From Echinarachnius parma (Eukaryota; Echinodermata; Echinoidea; Clypeasteroida; Echinarachniidae), in contig JBAMJV010002917.1 of NCBI GenBank assembly GCA_037951105.1, positions 1 to 64,000 on the forward strand: DNA of 64,000 nucleotides. Direction: 5' to 3'. The translations under genes and the position numbers were made by a program. Under the pieces are notes generated by a model. It did not search any database and was not told the origin of the DNA. It saw only the letters and a program-made list of their open reading frames with translations. Positions 24,356 through 36,884 of the stretch are shown here, piece after piece (position 1 is the stretch's first letter; every line of letters begins with the position of its first letter).

Positions 24356-25303
24356 GATGGATCTTCGACTGCGCGCAGTCGAAAATTATGCCTCCGCTAT
24401 CACGCGATTTCAATAGCAAGCCCAAATTAATGTGCACTGAATTAATTGTTTATTTTTCATATATTTTGAGTCCTGTGACCTTGACCATATGACCCCAAAC
24501 TTTGATGGCTACATTGGCTCCCTAAGAAACATTCAGGTACCAAGTTTGATTGAAATCTGACATTCAGTGATTGAAATGTTGCCATTACAAGCCATTTTTG
24601 CATATATTGAGTCCTTTGACCTCATGACCCCCAAAATATAATCTGATCATTGCTACCCCGATGTGTACACTCATACCAAGTTTGAAATTGATCCGTCAAC
24701 CGGTTCTTGAGATATCACGAGAACGAGGCATTTTTGCACATATATTGAGTCCTGTGACCTTGACCTTTGACCTCATGAACCCAAAATCTAACCAGATCAT
24801 TGCCACCCCAATATGTACACTCATACCAAGTTTGAAATTGATCTGTTAACCGGTTCTTGAGATATCGCGAGAACAAGGAATTTTTGCACATATATTGAGT
24901 CCTGTGACCTTGACCTTTGAACTCATGAACACCAAAATCTAATCAGATCATTGTCACCCCAATATGTACATTCAAGCCAAGTTTGAAGTTGATCCGTCAA
25001 CTGGTTCTTGAGATATCGCGAGAACGAGGCATTTTTGCATATATATATTGAGTCCTGTGACCTTGACCTTTGACCTCATGACCCCTAAAATCTAATCAGA
25101 TCATTGTCACCCCAATATGTACCCTCATACCAAGTTTGAAATTGATCAGTCAACCGGTTCCTGAGATATCGCGAGAACGAAAACGGGATGTACGTACAGA
25201 CGTACGTACGGACGTACGTACGGACGGACGGACGTACGTACGGACGGACGGACAACCCGAAAACATAATGCCTCCGGCCACTTCGTTGGCGGAGGCATAA
25301 AAA
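24356..25303. mobile_element. Family E element with internal ~150 bp tandem units
   Basis: Left end GGATCTTCGACTGCGCGCAG then AAAATTATGCCTCCGC; right end GCGGAGGCATAA, so the ends are inverted (TTATGCCTCCGC). Four to five tandem units share GAGTCCTGTGACCTTGACC, CTCATGACCCC, ACCAAGTTTGAAATTGATC and GAGATATCGCGAGAAC. A TACG/GACG microsatellite precedes the right end. Confidence 0.8.
25193..25252. repeat. ACGT/GGAC microsatellite
   Basis: Tetranucleotide repeats of TACG and GGAC type in the right part of the family E element. The Arg/Ser/Val-rich short open frames here are shadows of it. Confidence 0.85.
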
Positions 25304-25694
25304 TCACAAATGCACAAAACATGTACCCAAAACACATTTAGGTATGTATACAGAAATATTCACACCTACATGTACATGTATGAACTGTCAAAACACACTC
25401 ATGCATGATAATGCACACACTAATAAACATACTCACAGCCGAACACACTCACATACATAAACACACACACAAACACAGTGACTCACTCACTGACAAGTCA
25501 CAAGCTTCTGTTGTTGTTTTAGATGTCTACTGCTCCAAGGTCCTTCCCAAATGAATGATCAATGCAATGAGCTTTCTCACACATGGGTGAACAAGGAAAA
25601 ATAGACCATGCTCATAAAAAAAACGCACCACCAACAACAAAAACAGTACAGGCCAAGTTTATAACAAGCCAAAAACAACAACAAAAACAACAGT

Positions 25695-25851
25695 AGGCCA
25701 TTTCATAAAACTGTTGCAATTGTTGTAAGTGTGCAATTATTGTAACTACCATAGCAACAGCTGTAATGCTCCATGCTGATTGGCTGTTGATCAAAAAGTT
25801 ACAATAATTGGACACTAACAACAATTGCAAGAGTTTTATGAAATGGGGCCC
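25695..25851. mobile_element. Small foldback MITE
   Basis: GGCCATTTCATAAAAC on the left and GTTTTATGAAATGGGGCCC on the right are inverted. The arms continue as TTGCAATTGTTG and CAACAATTGCAA. About 157 bp. Confidence 0.75.
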
Positions 25852-26130
25852 AGATTGAGCTCATGACAAAACAACAACAAAAATAAGAAGTCAACAATAA
25901 CAAAAACATAACCTGGCTAAGCTAACAAAATCAAACAATAAAAACAAAACAGATTGAGCACATATAAAACAACAATAAAAACATGACAGTTTGAGCCTAC
26001 AATGTAGATGATCAAACATGAAAGACAAAAACATGTTAGGCAAACAATAACAAAAACAAGACAAGTTGAGCCTAGATGATCGAACAAGAAAGACAAAAAA
26101 CATGTAAAGCAAACAATAACCAAAAGAGGA
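25852..26130. repeat. Degenerate CAACAATAAAAAC repeats
   Basis: Imperfect units contain GATTGAGC or TTGAGCCTA followed by AAACAACAATAAAAACA and AAGACAAAAACATG, four or so copies. The long Cys/Leu-rich open frame on the - strand is a product of this repeat. Confidence 0.6.
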
Positions 26131-26267
26131 CAGCCTCGTTGGCCTTGGTGAATAAGTCATTGGTTATATATAGGGCCTGACACTACCATGATTCACGCCA
26201 CTCTACATACATACACACACATAGGGGTCTGGATGCTTCTTCATATTCACATATATGATGTAGAACA

Positions 26268-26523
26268 AATTAGATGGATCTTCGACTGCGCGCAGTCGAA
26301 AATTATGCCTCCACTATCACGCGATTTTAATATCAAGCCTAAATTAACATGCACTGAATTAATTTTTGTAAAATATTTTAAATACATTTTGAGTCCTGTG
26401 ACCTTGACCATACATGTACGACCCCAAACTTTGATGGCTACAATGGCTCCCTAAGAAACAGGACGGACGGACAACCCAAAAACATAATGCCTCTGGCCAC
26501 TTCGTTGGCGGAGGCATAAAAAG
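26268..26523. mobile_element. Family E element, internally deleted copy
   Basis: Same ends as 24356-25303 (GGATCTTCGACTGCGCGCAG; TTGGCGGAGGCATAAAAA), but the tandem units are missing: the first unit jumps from CTCCCTAAGAAACA straight to GGACGGACGGACAACC. Confidence 0.85.
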
Positions 26524-26635
26524 AATGTTTGCGTTCCTTAACAATTAACAATATTCCCTACGTAGTTTGGGACCAATCCTGAATGGGTTACTGTAGGTCT
26601 GCACAGGGAAGGTTTGAACGTACACAGTATGTATA

Positions 26636-26698
26636 TAATCCATACTAATCCCAACTAATCCATGCTAATCCACATTAATCCAAACTAATCCATGCTCT
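26636..26698. repeat. CTAATCCA-type minisatellite
   Basis: Five to six units of roughly 11 bp (variants of CATACTAATCC). Flanking 26700-27600 holds two long C runs (26794-26819 and 27098-27116) and no gene. Confidence 0.75.
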
Positions 26699-27617
26699 CA
26701 CACAGCCACACACAGCCCTATACTTAATCTGTTCTTCTGATATGGCGCCAAAGGTTTGGTCTGAAATCAAGGGCAGGGCACCAATGTCACTAACCCCCCC
26801 CCCCCCCCCCCCCCCCCCCACACACACACACCTTCATTCATGGGTGGGGTCTACAAAGAGATTATAACTAGAGTATAAATAAGAATTGGAATGTACATAA
26901 ATCTGAAATTGGATTTTAAAAGCAATTGAAATAAATTGATGTTTTACAATCAGTAGATTAATAATAACAATGATGGTGATAACTAAATAATAACGCATAT
27001 GACTTGTAATAAATTCTCAAAGCTATTCCTACTTAGAGTTATATGGCGTTGTAGGCTTAGCCTTGGGTCTTGGGGCAAACTGACATCGCCAAACCAACCC
27101 CCCCCCCCCCCCCCCCACCCCCACCACCACCACCGCCTTTCCTGGGTGGAGTTGACAGGTATTATCTCTAATTAATCCAGCTTTTTATGTAGCAATCCTA
27201 GTACGGGGGACAGTTTTATTTTTAAAATTTTTTTTATACTTTGCAGTGAATTCAAGGGAGCAGAAATGTAAATACCATGGCCATTCCTTAATCGCTTTAA
27301 TCTGTTAATATATTTGTTTTAATCCAGCATTTTAACCATTTCTAGCACAGGGATGATTTTTAATGACTTGGAAAGGATACTACTGCTTTTATAAAATCTA
27401 TAAACCAGAACTTGCAGCAATTATACAATTTCAGCTAAATATAACCATTTGTAATCAACTGTTTGTTTACTGTTTACTGTTGTTTACATTGATCAATTAA
27501 AAAATATGTGGACAAAAATAATGATATTGTTATGATGTTTATTGGTGACATCTTTTATGAACTGGAAATAACCAATATAATACAGCACTACATACATGGT
27601 ATGAAAGGATACCTCAC

Positions 27618-27885
27618 ATGTACAGTCAACCCTGTCTGAGCGACTACCTGCCTAATGCAGGGTTAGCAGCCAACCTGGCTATAGTGGCCACCAATAGCGA
27701 TCATTTTTAGGAAATAAACAGGGTAATAGAACCGGACTACAGAGGGTACCTGTCTACAGTGACCATTTTCATTGTTTCCGATAGGTAGTCACTATATGTT
27801 TGACTATACAGAACCTGTTTATAAATATAGGTCACCTGTCTATAGTGGCCATTTTCTTTCTTTCTTTCTCATAGGTTTGACTATA
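27618..27885. mobile_element. Family A element
   Basis: TACAGTCAACCCTGTCTGAG at the left, internal TGGCTATAGTGGCCACCAAT, and TCATAGGTTTGACTATACA at the right, an inverted-end copy with duplicated internal parts. Confidence 0.65.
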
Positions 27886-28564
27886 CATTGCTTTACTATC
27901 AATACTGGACATACCCCATATGAACAGGCAAATGTTGTTCTTTTCTCTTTTACCCCCCCCCCCCCCCCCTCCTCAATTTCAAATTGATGTTATAATGCTG
28001 CTCTCACACAGTGTGCGAATGGGCTTACAAATGCAATTCGCCACGATCACAAAGTGTTTGCCAGACATTCTTATTCTTAGGTGTTCGTAAGCATTCAAAG
28101 TCATTCAATGTTGCCAATATAAGTAAGGAACATGCTCCTAAAATTCACCAGGAAAGCATAATAATATTCTCATAGTTTTCTCAACATTTTCGCAAGAAAT
28201 CGCGACCCATTCTTATTGGTGGCAAGGCATTTGTAGTGATTGTAAGACATTTGTAAGATTCGCAAGTGCATTCGCAAAGGATTTGCAAGAAATTCTGTCA
28301 ATTTATTGGTATGAAGGCCTCACTTTTTTCAATATTCCTCCATGCAGGCCAATCAATACCATTTTCTGCGAATTTGCCGCGAATTAAAAACATTCATATT
28401 CGCAAGGATATATTCGCCACTGTGCGATAGCAGCCACTATCGTCTGGCAATCATTTTCCAATTCAGCGAGCGCGGATCATCGGAATAGAAAGGGAAAGAG
28501 AGCGGTCAGGAGATTGGGAGGTGAAGAAATTACACAAATTTCCTTTCAGGATGCCAGGCTGGCT

Positions 28565-28800
28565 GTAATTACTAATGCAGGGCTTGACACTACAGTAGCA
28601 CTCGCCCTATTGTCCGGGGCAAGTAACATTTTATAAATGGCCTAGTTTGGTTGCTTGATGTACATGTATGTATGTGTAGATCTCATTTTTTAAAAGTAAG
28701 CGGGCAAGTATATTTTCTGTTCGGGCAAGTCAAATTTGAAAAGTTACGGTTTGACTTGCCCTGAATGGCCCAGTAAAGAAAAAAAAAATAGAGTGGAGGC
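28565..28800 (-). repeat. GGGCAAGT dispersed repeat
   Basis: GGGCTTGACACTACAGTAGC, TGTCCGGGGCAAGTAAC, AGCGGGCAAGTATATTTTC, GTTCGGGCAAGTC and GTGGAGGCTTGACTA, the same order as 34185-34500. The stretch 28000-28560 is without gene; it contains repeated ATTCGCAA-type words. Confidence 0.7.
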
Positions 28801-29314
28801 TTGACTAAGTACATTACATTTACATGTATACTGCACCATGCTATTATAATGTAAACCCATAAATAACTACGCTGTAAGTACAATCATTTGATAATTAATA
28901 AGGCTCTAAAATCTAAATCAACTTTTCACTACTTGTCCAGTTGAGCAAGAAAAACCTTGAATTGTCATACTCTGAAGGCCGAAACCTAAATTGGGTGATA
29001 CAAAAGATATCATTATTTTGTTTTGAGAGTCAATATATGGGGCCTAAATTATTTTGTTTGCACGTCATACAATGTTACTATGTAGGCAGGTAAATGCACT
29101 ATTTGAATGTCACTACGTAGTACAACATGAATTCAGTGACTCAGCAAACCATAAATTGTATTCAAATTGTTTCCAAGTGCAATAAACGTATTATAAAACA
29201 GGGCTCTAATTAATATAAATGTAGATCAGGATCAACATTTCCTCATTATAGTATTGCAGAGTCACAAAATAATCATAAAATCACAAGAAACTTTTTGGAT
29301 CTGTTGGCTCATAA

Positions 29315-29438
29315 CATGGCCGTAGATACTTACGTAATACCCATTCATCAGGGGGGGGGGGGGGTGAATGAATAGATCATTCCCCCCCCCCCCCCCCCCC
29401 CCTGGTGAATAGGTATCAATGACAGATCTACGCCCATG
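29315..29438. mobile_element. Foldback with poly-G and poly-C arms
   Basis: Left arm GGCCGTAGATAC, CCATTCATCA and a G run (about 29351-29364); right arm a C run (29383-29402), TGGTGAATAGG and AGATCTACGCCC. A G-run/C-run hairpin, probably a decayed MITE. Confidence 0.6.
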
Positions 29439-30055
29439 GCTCATTTATAACTTAAAGTGGGTGGCCCAAAACAGAAAGAAAAATAATTTTTAGAAAGTGT
29501 ACAATATTTGGTTGGGCAAGTAAAATAATAAGTGAAATGTCTAGTTCTTTCAGAGATATTATTGTCAACTTTTGTTTTTGTTTGACTTGTGCATGACAGA
29601 ACATACAATTAAAAAAAAAATTTAAAAGTATAATTTTCAACTTATTGACAACTTGAATATTAAAAAAAATATACATGGATTTTGTTCATACAATTTTTAA
29701 AAACAATTTGATGTACAGTAAATAATACATTTTTATCCTAATTAACGCGATTCTCCTGCAAATAATATTCCTCCGTAGCAGTAAATGATTACTAGTAGTT
29801 GCATATTCACAACATTGCTCCACAGAAAGTCACTACAAGGGGATTTGACTGCACTGCAGAGTGCAGGCATGCATATGTATTTCCATAGCAACCAATGTTT
29901 GTGTACTTTAACGGCCCATTGTGATGGAAAAGTCACACTTTGTATTCACAGAAATGTTGCTGCTGTCATTCTTTCCCTGGAAATGATTCAGTCACACCAT
30001 GAACCTACATGCAGTAGTAGGTTCATGGTCACACTGACTCATTGTTTTCTTTCCT

Positions 30056-30606
30056 TTAAAGGGATAGTACAGTTTTGGTCAAATATAATTATATAGTAAT
30101 ACAAACTTGCAAATCATCATTAAAAGCTTAGTTACAGTTCAAGGATGCTTGAATTGTAGTAAAATAAATTTACACTGTTAAGTTACAGGGCTATTTACAT
30201 TTAAAAAGCAGCCATTAACACAAGAGGGCGCTCTCCAGACTCCCTACATGTAGGTTTCAACCATTTTTTAAAATCAAGAAATGTGAATGTGATGTTTGGT
30301 TAAAATAATTATTCAATATTGAGATCATCAAAAACAAATTTTAAAACCATTATGGTAGATTTTCACAAATGTGTTACATTTTAAAAATATTTGTTAGAAC
30401 ATTGAATAAAAGTTGGTCCCCCACATTTATTCCAATCTGATATAATTATGGATATTTCAGCTGTTTCTGAACCGATTTTGATCAAATACAAGTTGATTAA
30501 AATTGTGTGCTCTTTCAAATTTTACACTTAGTTTTTTATTAACTACCTCATTAAAAAAAAAATTCTTGAAGTGCCCTAGAATACCAAAACTGAACTATCC
30601 CTTTAA
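30056..30606 (+). mobile_element. Family C MITE, full-length copy
   Basis: TTAAAGGGATAGTACAG to TGAACTATCCCTTTAA, 551 bp including TTAA at both ends. Internal blocks AAGAGGGCGCTCTCCAGAC, CTGAACCGATTTTGATCA and TTTCAAATTTTACACT define the family. No reading frame. Confidence 0.9.
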
Positions 30607-31364
30607 TGTCGGGACATTCAATCATGAGCTCTAAAATAGATTTTTAAGTCATTTTCATTCGGGATAATCGACAGCTTCGTACACACCCATAATTTATTAT
30701 CAACCAGTGGTTACAAGTATGTCCTTGGATGGCCAATTAAATGGAAAAGATACTACTTTGTATTTCAAGAAATTGTAATCAATCTTTCACTAGCAATAGG
30801 TGAATGGGTCAGTCATTTCCATTATTCAAATGCAATTTAACAGTATCAACAGCCCTCAAATATAATAAAGTACTTATAAATATTTTGGTCAAATTGTTAT
30901 GATTTGGAATGATCAATATCCTTGCGCACACCCATAATTCATTATCAATTGATATTTGTAATTCTTAGCCCATTGTTACAAATTGTGTTATTACTTTGTA
31001 TTCAACTCTTATATAAAACTGTACAACAAAACAAATATCTCCCTGGAAATGAGTCATTGATTGTGTCTTTAATCTAGTTTAAACAAACACAATGATGAAT
31101 AGTTCATAGTTACCATGGGTTCTAAAGCCTGTATGCATTTATAAAAACAAAGTTAGAAACATACATGCAAAATTCTACTTTTACTTTGTTATTGCACAGA
31201 CCTACATGTACTACCCCTAGCACCTGGGAATGAACTTAAAATTGCACCCATTGTTCTAACATCTATCGCAAAATACTCCTGCCATAGGATTAGGAAGGTG
31301 GTGGTAATTTTGAGTTCTTCCCCAACAGGGAAAACATAGAACATTTATTTTTAGTGCTAATTTT

Positions 31365-31512
31365 AACATTTTTTATTTATTTATTTATTTATTTATTTAT
31401 TCTTTTTTTTGTATTATTATTATTATTTTATTATTTATTATTATTATTATTATTATATATTTTTTTTTTTTATTATTATTATATATATATATATATTTTT
31501 TTTTTTTGGGGG
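31365..31512. repeat. TTA/TTTA microsatellite with T and G runs
   Basis: (TTTA)n then (TTA)n, (AT)n, T runs and a G run. The Tyr/Phe/Leu-rich open frames are artefacts. 30607-31360 and 31520-32180 hold no recognised feature. Confidence 0.9.
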
Positions 31513-32189
31513 GGGGTCTCTTTTTTTAGCATTTTGGGGGCTAAATTGCCCAAAGGCCCCCCTTTATTTATTTTTTCCAGATCCCTGGAGTATGCAAGTA
31601 AGGCCTTGTAAAGGTGAACACTTGCTCTTAAAATAATTGCATTATTGCATATTTTCCTGACCCATTGGCCTAATGTATTAATGATCTTGTGATGTTTTTA
31701 TTTATACATGTGATGCCTAGTTCTAAATTTAAAGATAAGTATCTCCCTGGCATTATTTCAGTAAGTATTTTCACTTTGTGAGTACAGTGAGATATTTACA
31801 GCCCTGAGAATGACATGTATGTCATTGTCACATTGATTTGATATTTCATGAAAAGTTCAGACTCATACACACCCAATAATTCCAAGTATTCCTTGATCTG
31901 TGTGCAAACAAACAATAGACCGGATTTGAAATGTTTTTTAATGTAACTATGAACAAACATAACATTTCAGGTAGAAAAGTGTTGTCTACCCGTTTGCTGT
32001 GTAAAAGTACTGTACACATAAATCATGTATGTTAATGGCTCGGTCGGGCCAGTCAAATCATGCATGCATTTTGCTGGCCCAAAACATTACATTACATTAC
32101 ATTTCATTATAAACTGTCTAGGAATACAAAAGCTGTCCCTTTATTCAGCAAATTTATGATCATGGATGAGTCTCGAAAAAGAAGAATAC

Positions 32190-32325
32190 AACATACAGTC
32201 AAACCTGTCTTCGTGGCCACCTGTCTATAGCAGCCAGCCTGCCTATAGTGGCCACCAAAAGTGATTCCCTGCATTCGATAACAATGTTATAAAACCTGTC
32301 TATAGAGGTCACCTGTCTACAGCCC
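32190..32325. mobile_element. Family A element fragment
   Basis: ACAGTCAAACCTGTCTTCG, GGCCACCTGTCTATAGCAG, CCTATAGTGGCCACC and AACCTGTCTATAGAGGTCACC. The inverted right end is missing. Confidence 0.65.
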
Positions 32326-32989
32326 TGGTTATTTTACCTTACAGTATATTGATTTGTAGAGCGCTCTCTAGCTTTGGTCAGAATATTACTACTATGCACT
32401 TTGATATCTGTATTAGTGTAGCTTTGGTTACCGCTGGTAACATCCGTTAATACGGGTACAATGTACATGTATGTATAACCAATTGAAAACATTTATGTAC
32501 ATAATGAAAAGTTATACATTTACATGAAATATCCAGATTTACTATGCAGCTGTTGCAGGCACAACATAGTTCAAGTACATCATATTACTTACATACATGT
32601 ATGGTATGTAACATGTAAATGTACAGGTGAAAGCTATGGTGGGAATGTTTACACCTTCAGTGCACACTAGTCTGTACTTTCAGACGCTTGTTATGACCTG
32701 AATCAAATAATGTTTCATGTTCATGTTTCATTGCTCATGCTTTGAGCAGTGCATATAAAAATGCGATGCTCCAAATTGGGAATTTGATAATTTGTGATTC
32801 CACTATTAAATTCAAATTCATTAGAAATTGACATTTACAGGGAACAGCATACTGGAAAGTTGCTCTATAAGCTCAGTCCGAATGCAACCAAAGAGGGTCT
32901 GTAAAACCAGACTAGCCAACAGACAAGCAGCGAAGGTTATGAGAGGGTCATATTATTGTGGGGCAGCTTGAATTCTCCCCATGATAATT

Positions 32990-33620
32990 ATCATGCCCTG
33001 GCCTGGGCTGGCCTGACCTATTAGTACCACATGTTGCTAGGCAACCAAGGTGGACATACAATTACACAGGTATACACATTACGTAGACACACAGTGTGTG
33101 TAATCTACTTGAGTCTCAGTAGTTGTACGACCAGGGTTTTATTTTCACTGCTCATAACATGGAATTAAAGGGAGTGATATTATGAGAAGCATACTTAAAT
33201 TACACTACCCTAATAATCATACAATGTATGCAATGATATGGGCAGGCCTGACCTATTATGTACATGTAGGACTAACTTGTAGTTGTACCTGTTACTAGAT
33301 GGACATACAATAACAGTCAAACCTGTCTTAGTGGCCACCTGTCTATAGCAACCAACCTGCCCTTAGTGGGCCCCAAATGTGTTCCCCTGCAGAGGAAAAC
33401 CTGTCTATAGAGGTCACCTGTCTTCTCCTGGGAGGTCACTATACACAGGTTTGTCTGTACCTGAATATATTTTGCAAAATGCTACTTTTACATTAATGTA
33501 ACATTATTGTTGCACAATAGTTTTGATATGCATGGCCTTGGTTGACCAGACCCACTATCCGTTGCTAGGCAACCAAAGGATGGACAACCAGGGTTCTGTT
33601 CATAGTGAATTCTACAGAGG
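32990..33620. repeat. Imperfect ~240-290 bp repeat with X-box motif
   Basis: GGCCTGACCTATTA with GATGGACATACAAT or TGGACATACAATTAC occurs at about 33010 and 33245; CATGGCCTTGGTTGACC with GTTGCTAGGCAACCAAAG is at 33531. GTTGCTAGGCAAC is exact at 33033 and 33561. A family A element sits between (33311-33462). Confidence 0.55.
33311..33462. mobile_element. Family A element
   Basis: AACAGTCAAACCTGTCTTAG at the left and ACACAGGTTTGTCTGTACC at the right form inverted ends, with AACCTGTCTATAGAGGTCACC inside. Confidence 0.7.
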
Positions 33621-34184
33621 TACAGTATTTAAAGGCATATTCAGCCTTTGTGAACCTTGTCAACAATTTGAGCTTACACATAAACTGCAAAGTTCAATAT
33701 ACATGTAGACAATACAAATCTGCAGTGTGATATTGACTATTCAAAGCAAAACTACTCTCATGCATTTTTTAACAAATTTATGTGTGATTTAGGAGAAAAG
33801 TATGTTTTTTTCCCCCAATAATATGTGCAATGAGTGAAATCTCTCACAAAAAATACTTGGATAATCATATACATTTTCTTTATGTTCATTGTAATATGTT
33901 TTTTAGTGAACAAACATGTACATGTACAAGTAATACAACTAGCACTACATACTGTACATTGTACTGTACAGCGCAACATACATGCATGGTACAATATGTA
34001 CCGGTATGTACACATTACAATGCAAAGTACATGTAAGACTGCATGTATACATTGTGAGGCAATCGTGCATTAGCATTTAGCCAGCTTGGCCAATGTTCAA
34101 ATGTCAACCTTGGTGGCTTTCGCAGAACTCCATAGTGTACGTTTGCTTCTCTGTTGTTGCTACCTCTCTTGCAGAGCATACATG

Positions 34185-34500
34185 ATCAGGGCTCGACAAT
34201 AGCACTTGCCCTATTGCCCGGGGCAAGTAAAAAATTGAAGTTGGGCAAGTTTAAATTTCATAAATGGTCTATAATCTGGTTGCCCGACCGGGCAAGTAAC
34301 ATTTCTGTTCAACTATGAGAGTAAAATGTTATTCCTATTTCTCCAGTTCTAAACAAGAGAGACTTTTGCCAAACAAATTGAGCTACTGTACAATTACATG
34401 TACCTAGCACTTGTAGCAGAATGATGGGCAAGTCAATTTTCTGTTCTGGCAAGTGAATTTGAAAATCCCTGATTTTGCTTGCCCGGAAAGTTAGTGTGGA
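34185..34500. repeat. GGGCAAGT dispersed repeat, reference copy
   Basis: Starts AGGGCTCGACAATAGCAC, then TTGCCCTATTGCCCGGGG, GCAAGTTTAAATTTC, GTTGCCCGACCGGGCAAG, GATGGGCAAGTCAATTTTC, TGGCAAGTGAATTTG, TTGCTTGCCCGGAAAG, and ends GTGTGGAGGCTTGC. GGGCAAGT or its complement occurs many times. No target duplication or coding frame recognised. Confidence 0.7.
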
Positions 34501-34779
34501 GGCTTGCATTATGTACATATTTGATTGTACATACTGAAAAGATACAAGCTACTATTTACATAAGCTGAGCTGTATGTTACAACTTACATAATGCAATGTC
34601 CATATGTTCAATATTGTAGGCATACAATATGCAGAACTCCTGTTGGTACGCTTGTCAGTTGTCGCCTTCTGCATGTAGGCAAGCTATAAATGTAGTGTAA
34701 GCTTGTAGGTATTCATGTACATGTAGTTGTAGTACAAGCTACTATATAACATGCAGAACAAGTTACATGTCCTACATGT

Positions 34780-35460
34780 ACAGTCAAACCTGTCTTCGTG
34801 GCCACCTGTCTATAGCAGCCAACCTGCCTATAGTGCAGTGACCCCTAACACTTCAGAGACAAACCATGTTATGGAACCTGTCTATACAGGGTGGCCCCAA
34901 AAAATTGGAATGGGGCACTTCCAGAAATATAGTATCAAAATTATTTTGTCCAGGCATCGGATAGAGTGTCCTTTCCAATGAAAAACGATACCAAGAACAG
35001 TCATTTTGGACGAGTAGTTTTGTTGTAGGATGTCCTAAGTGAGACCATGTCAGGTTCCCATGTTTGCCATTTTTTACCAAAGCCCTGCCTGATAAATCGC
35101 ACTTCCTGCCCGTCATAGAATCGAGCAACTATGCCCATTCTCTCGGCACACTAACAATAATGTGCGTATTGCTCGTCGTTCGATGCTATGACGGGCAGTA
35201 AGTGCGATTTATCAGGCACTGACTTGGTAAAAATTGAAAAAAAGGGAACCTGATATGGTACCACTCAAAGCGCCCTAAAACAAAAACCACACGACCAAAA
35301 TTACTATTCTTGGTATCGTTTTTCATTGGAAAAGACACCCTATCCGATGGACATAATCATTTTGTTACTTTACTTTGGGAAGTGCCCCGTTCCGTTTTTT
35401 TGGGGCCAACCTGTATAGAGGTCACCTGCATACAGTGGTCACTATACACAGGTTTGACTT
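34780..35460. mobile_element. Family A element split by a foldback MITE
   Basis: Left piece 34780-34886 (ACAGTCAAACCTGTCTTCG to AACCTGTCTATA) and right piece 35414-35460 (TATAGAGGTCACCTG to CACAGGTTTGACTT) rejoin exactly as in other A copies, proving the middle is an insertion. Confidence 0.88.
34883..35417. mobile_element. Foldback MITE with CAGGGTGGCCCCAAAA ends
   Basis: 527 bp (34887-35413) flanked by TATA duplications. Left end CAGGGTGGCCCCAAAA, right complement CAGGTTGGCCCCAAAA. Long arms are inverted: CCAATGAAAAACGATACCAA and its complement, then AAATCGCACTTCCTGCCCGT and its complement near the middle. No transposase. Confidence 0.9.
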
Positions 35461-36880
35461 ACATGTATTTAGTACTTGTACAACATATATCTGCTGTATC
35501 AAAATTAGAATGCAGTGTAAATGTACACATTATATATGTTCAATACTGTCACATACACATGGATATCTATAGGAGCATGTCATTTTACTGTGCCCATGCA
35601 CAGACATCGTACATTATGTCAGCGAGTTATACATACGTAGGCCTCCAGTATATATGCACAATGTTTGATAGTTCATCATGACTCACTCGCTCACTAACTC
35701 CATTCCCCGAACCAGCCCATTATATTACCCTGTGTTTACATAATATGTTGCTGTCGATTGCATCACATACATGAAAATGTGTCATGAACCTGGTTCATGT
35801 ATTATTATTATTATTATTATACACGTTTCATTTGTGTGAAGTGTTTTTCCCCACAATGTTGTTTTTACTTAGAACTTCTTTTTTTCTGTCCACCGTAAGC
35901 CAAATTCTGTGTTTACATGTTGCAGTACACATACATAGATTGCATCACATGTATGAAAACGTGTAAACATACGTGTATACATGTACGTATATGGTTTTAA
36001 ACTTGTTCATTTGTGTGCAGGTGTGTTTTTCCAGAAAGTTGAACCTTACAATTTACAAAATTGTTTCATGTTTTTCTACCTAATTATCATGAGTTTACAT
36101 GTTGATGATGCTTGCATTGACATGTCCATGTAATGTATCAAAATGCTTCAAAAACTGTTTCAAACCTGTTGTTCATTTGCACTCAATTAGATTTTGTTCT
36201 AGAATGTTGCTGTCGTTGTTTATATTTCGTACACTACAACAAAATAATTAATTTACACATTCTGTGGTTGATTCAACAAAAATATGGTTTACTACCCTGT
36301 AAAATAACCCCCCTATAAATGCAAAAATGTAAATGAACGATTAAACATACATGTAGATTACATGTTTACACAAATTCAACAGGAATGCGCATCTGATAAA
36401 GCTACTCAGCTCATTGAAAAGGCAGAGTACACATACCACACATTGTGCAGCTAGGGACTTTTCCGAGAACAAAGAGAATAAAGAGAAAAATGCAGGTCTA
36501 ACAGACTATACAAAAGTATGCAAAGAGAGAAGTATCACAAAGCACATTGTAGGTACTCCCCAAATTCACAAATATATGCACTATGGTATTAGCTTGTTTC
36601 CATTGAAATCTAACAAAGCATCGCAAAATACCTGACATTCCAAAGTAGTGATCACTGATAGTATAGGCTATAATACTTTACATAAAAAGAAATAACATGT
36701 ACAAACACTCTTTTTCTCATGGTGTCACCTAATACTCATGCTATGACAACTGCTACCCAACATGTTTATTTATTTATTTTCCATAAACCAACCAACTAAT
36801 TTTAACACTAATCCAAATCCTACAACTTGCCCAACCCTAAACCTAACCCTTACTTCAATAACACAATGACCAGAAAACCT
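35456..36880. other. No gene seen; ACATGTA-rich intron
   Basis: AT-rich, with many ACATGTA/TACATGTA words and a short (ATT)n at 35799-35820. An imperfect direct repeat (GATTGCATCACATACATGAAAA near 35757 and GATTGCATCACATGTATGAA near 35938) is the only structure noticed. Confidence 0.5.
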
Positions 36881-36884
36881 GGGA

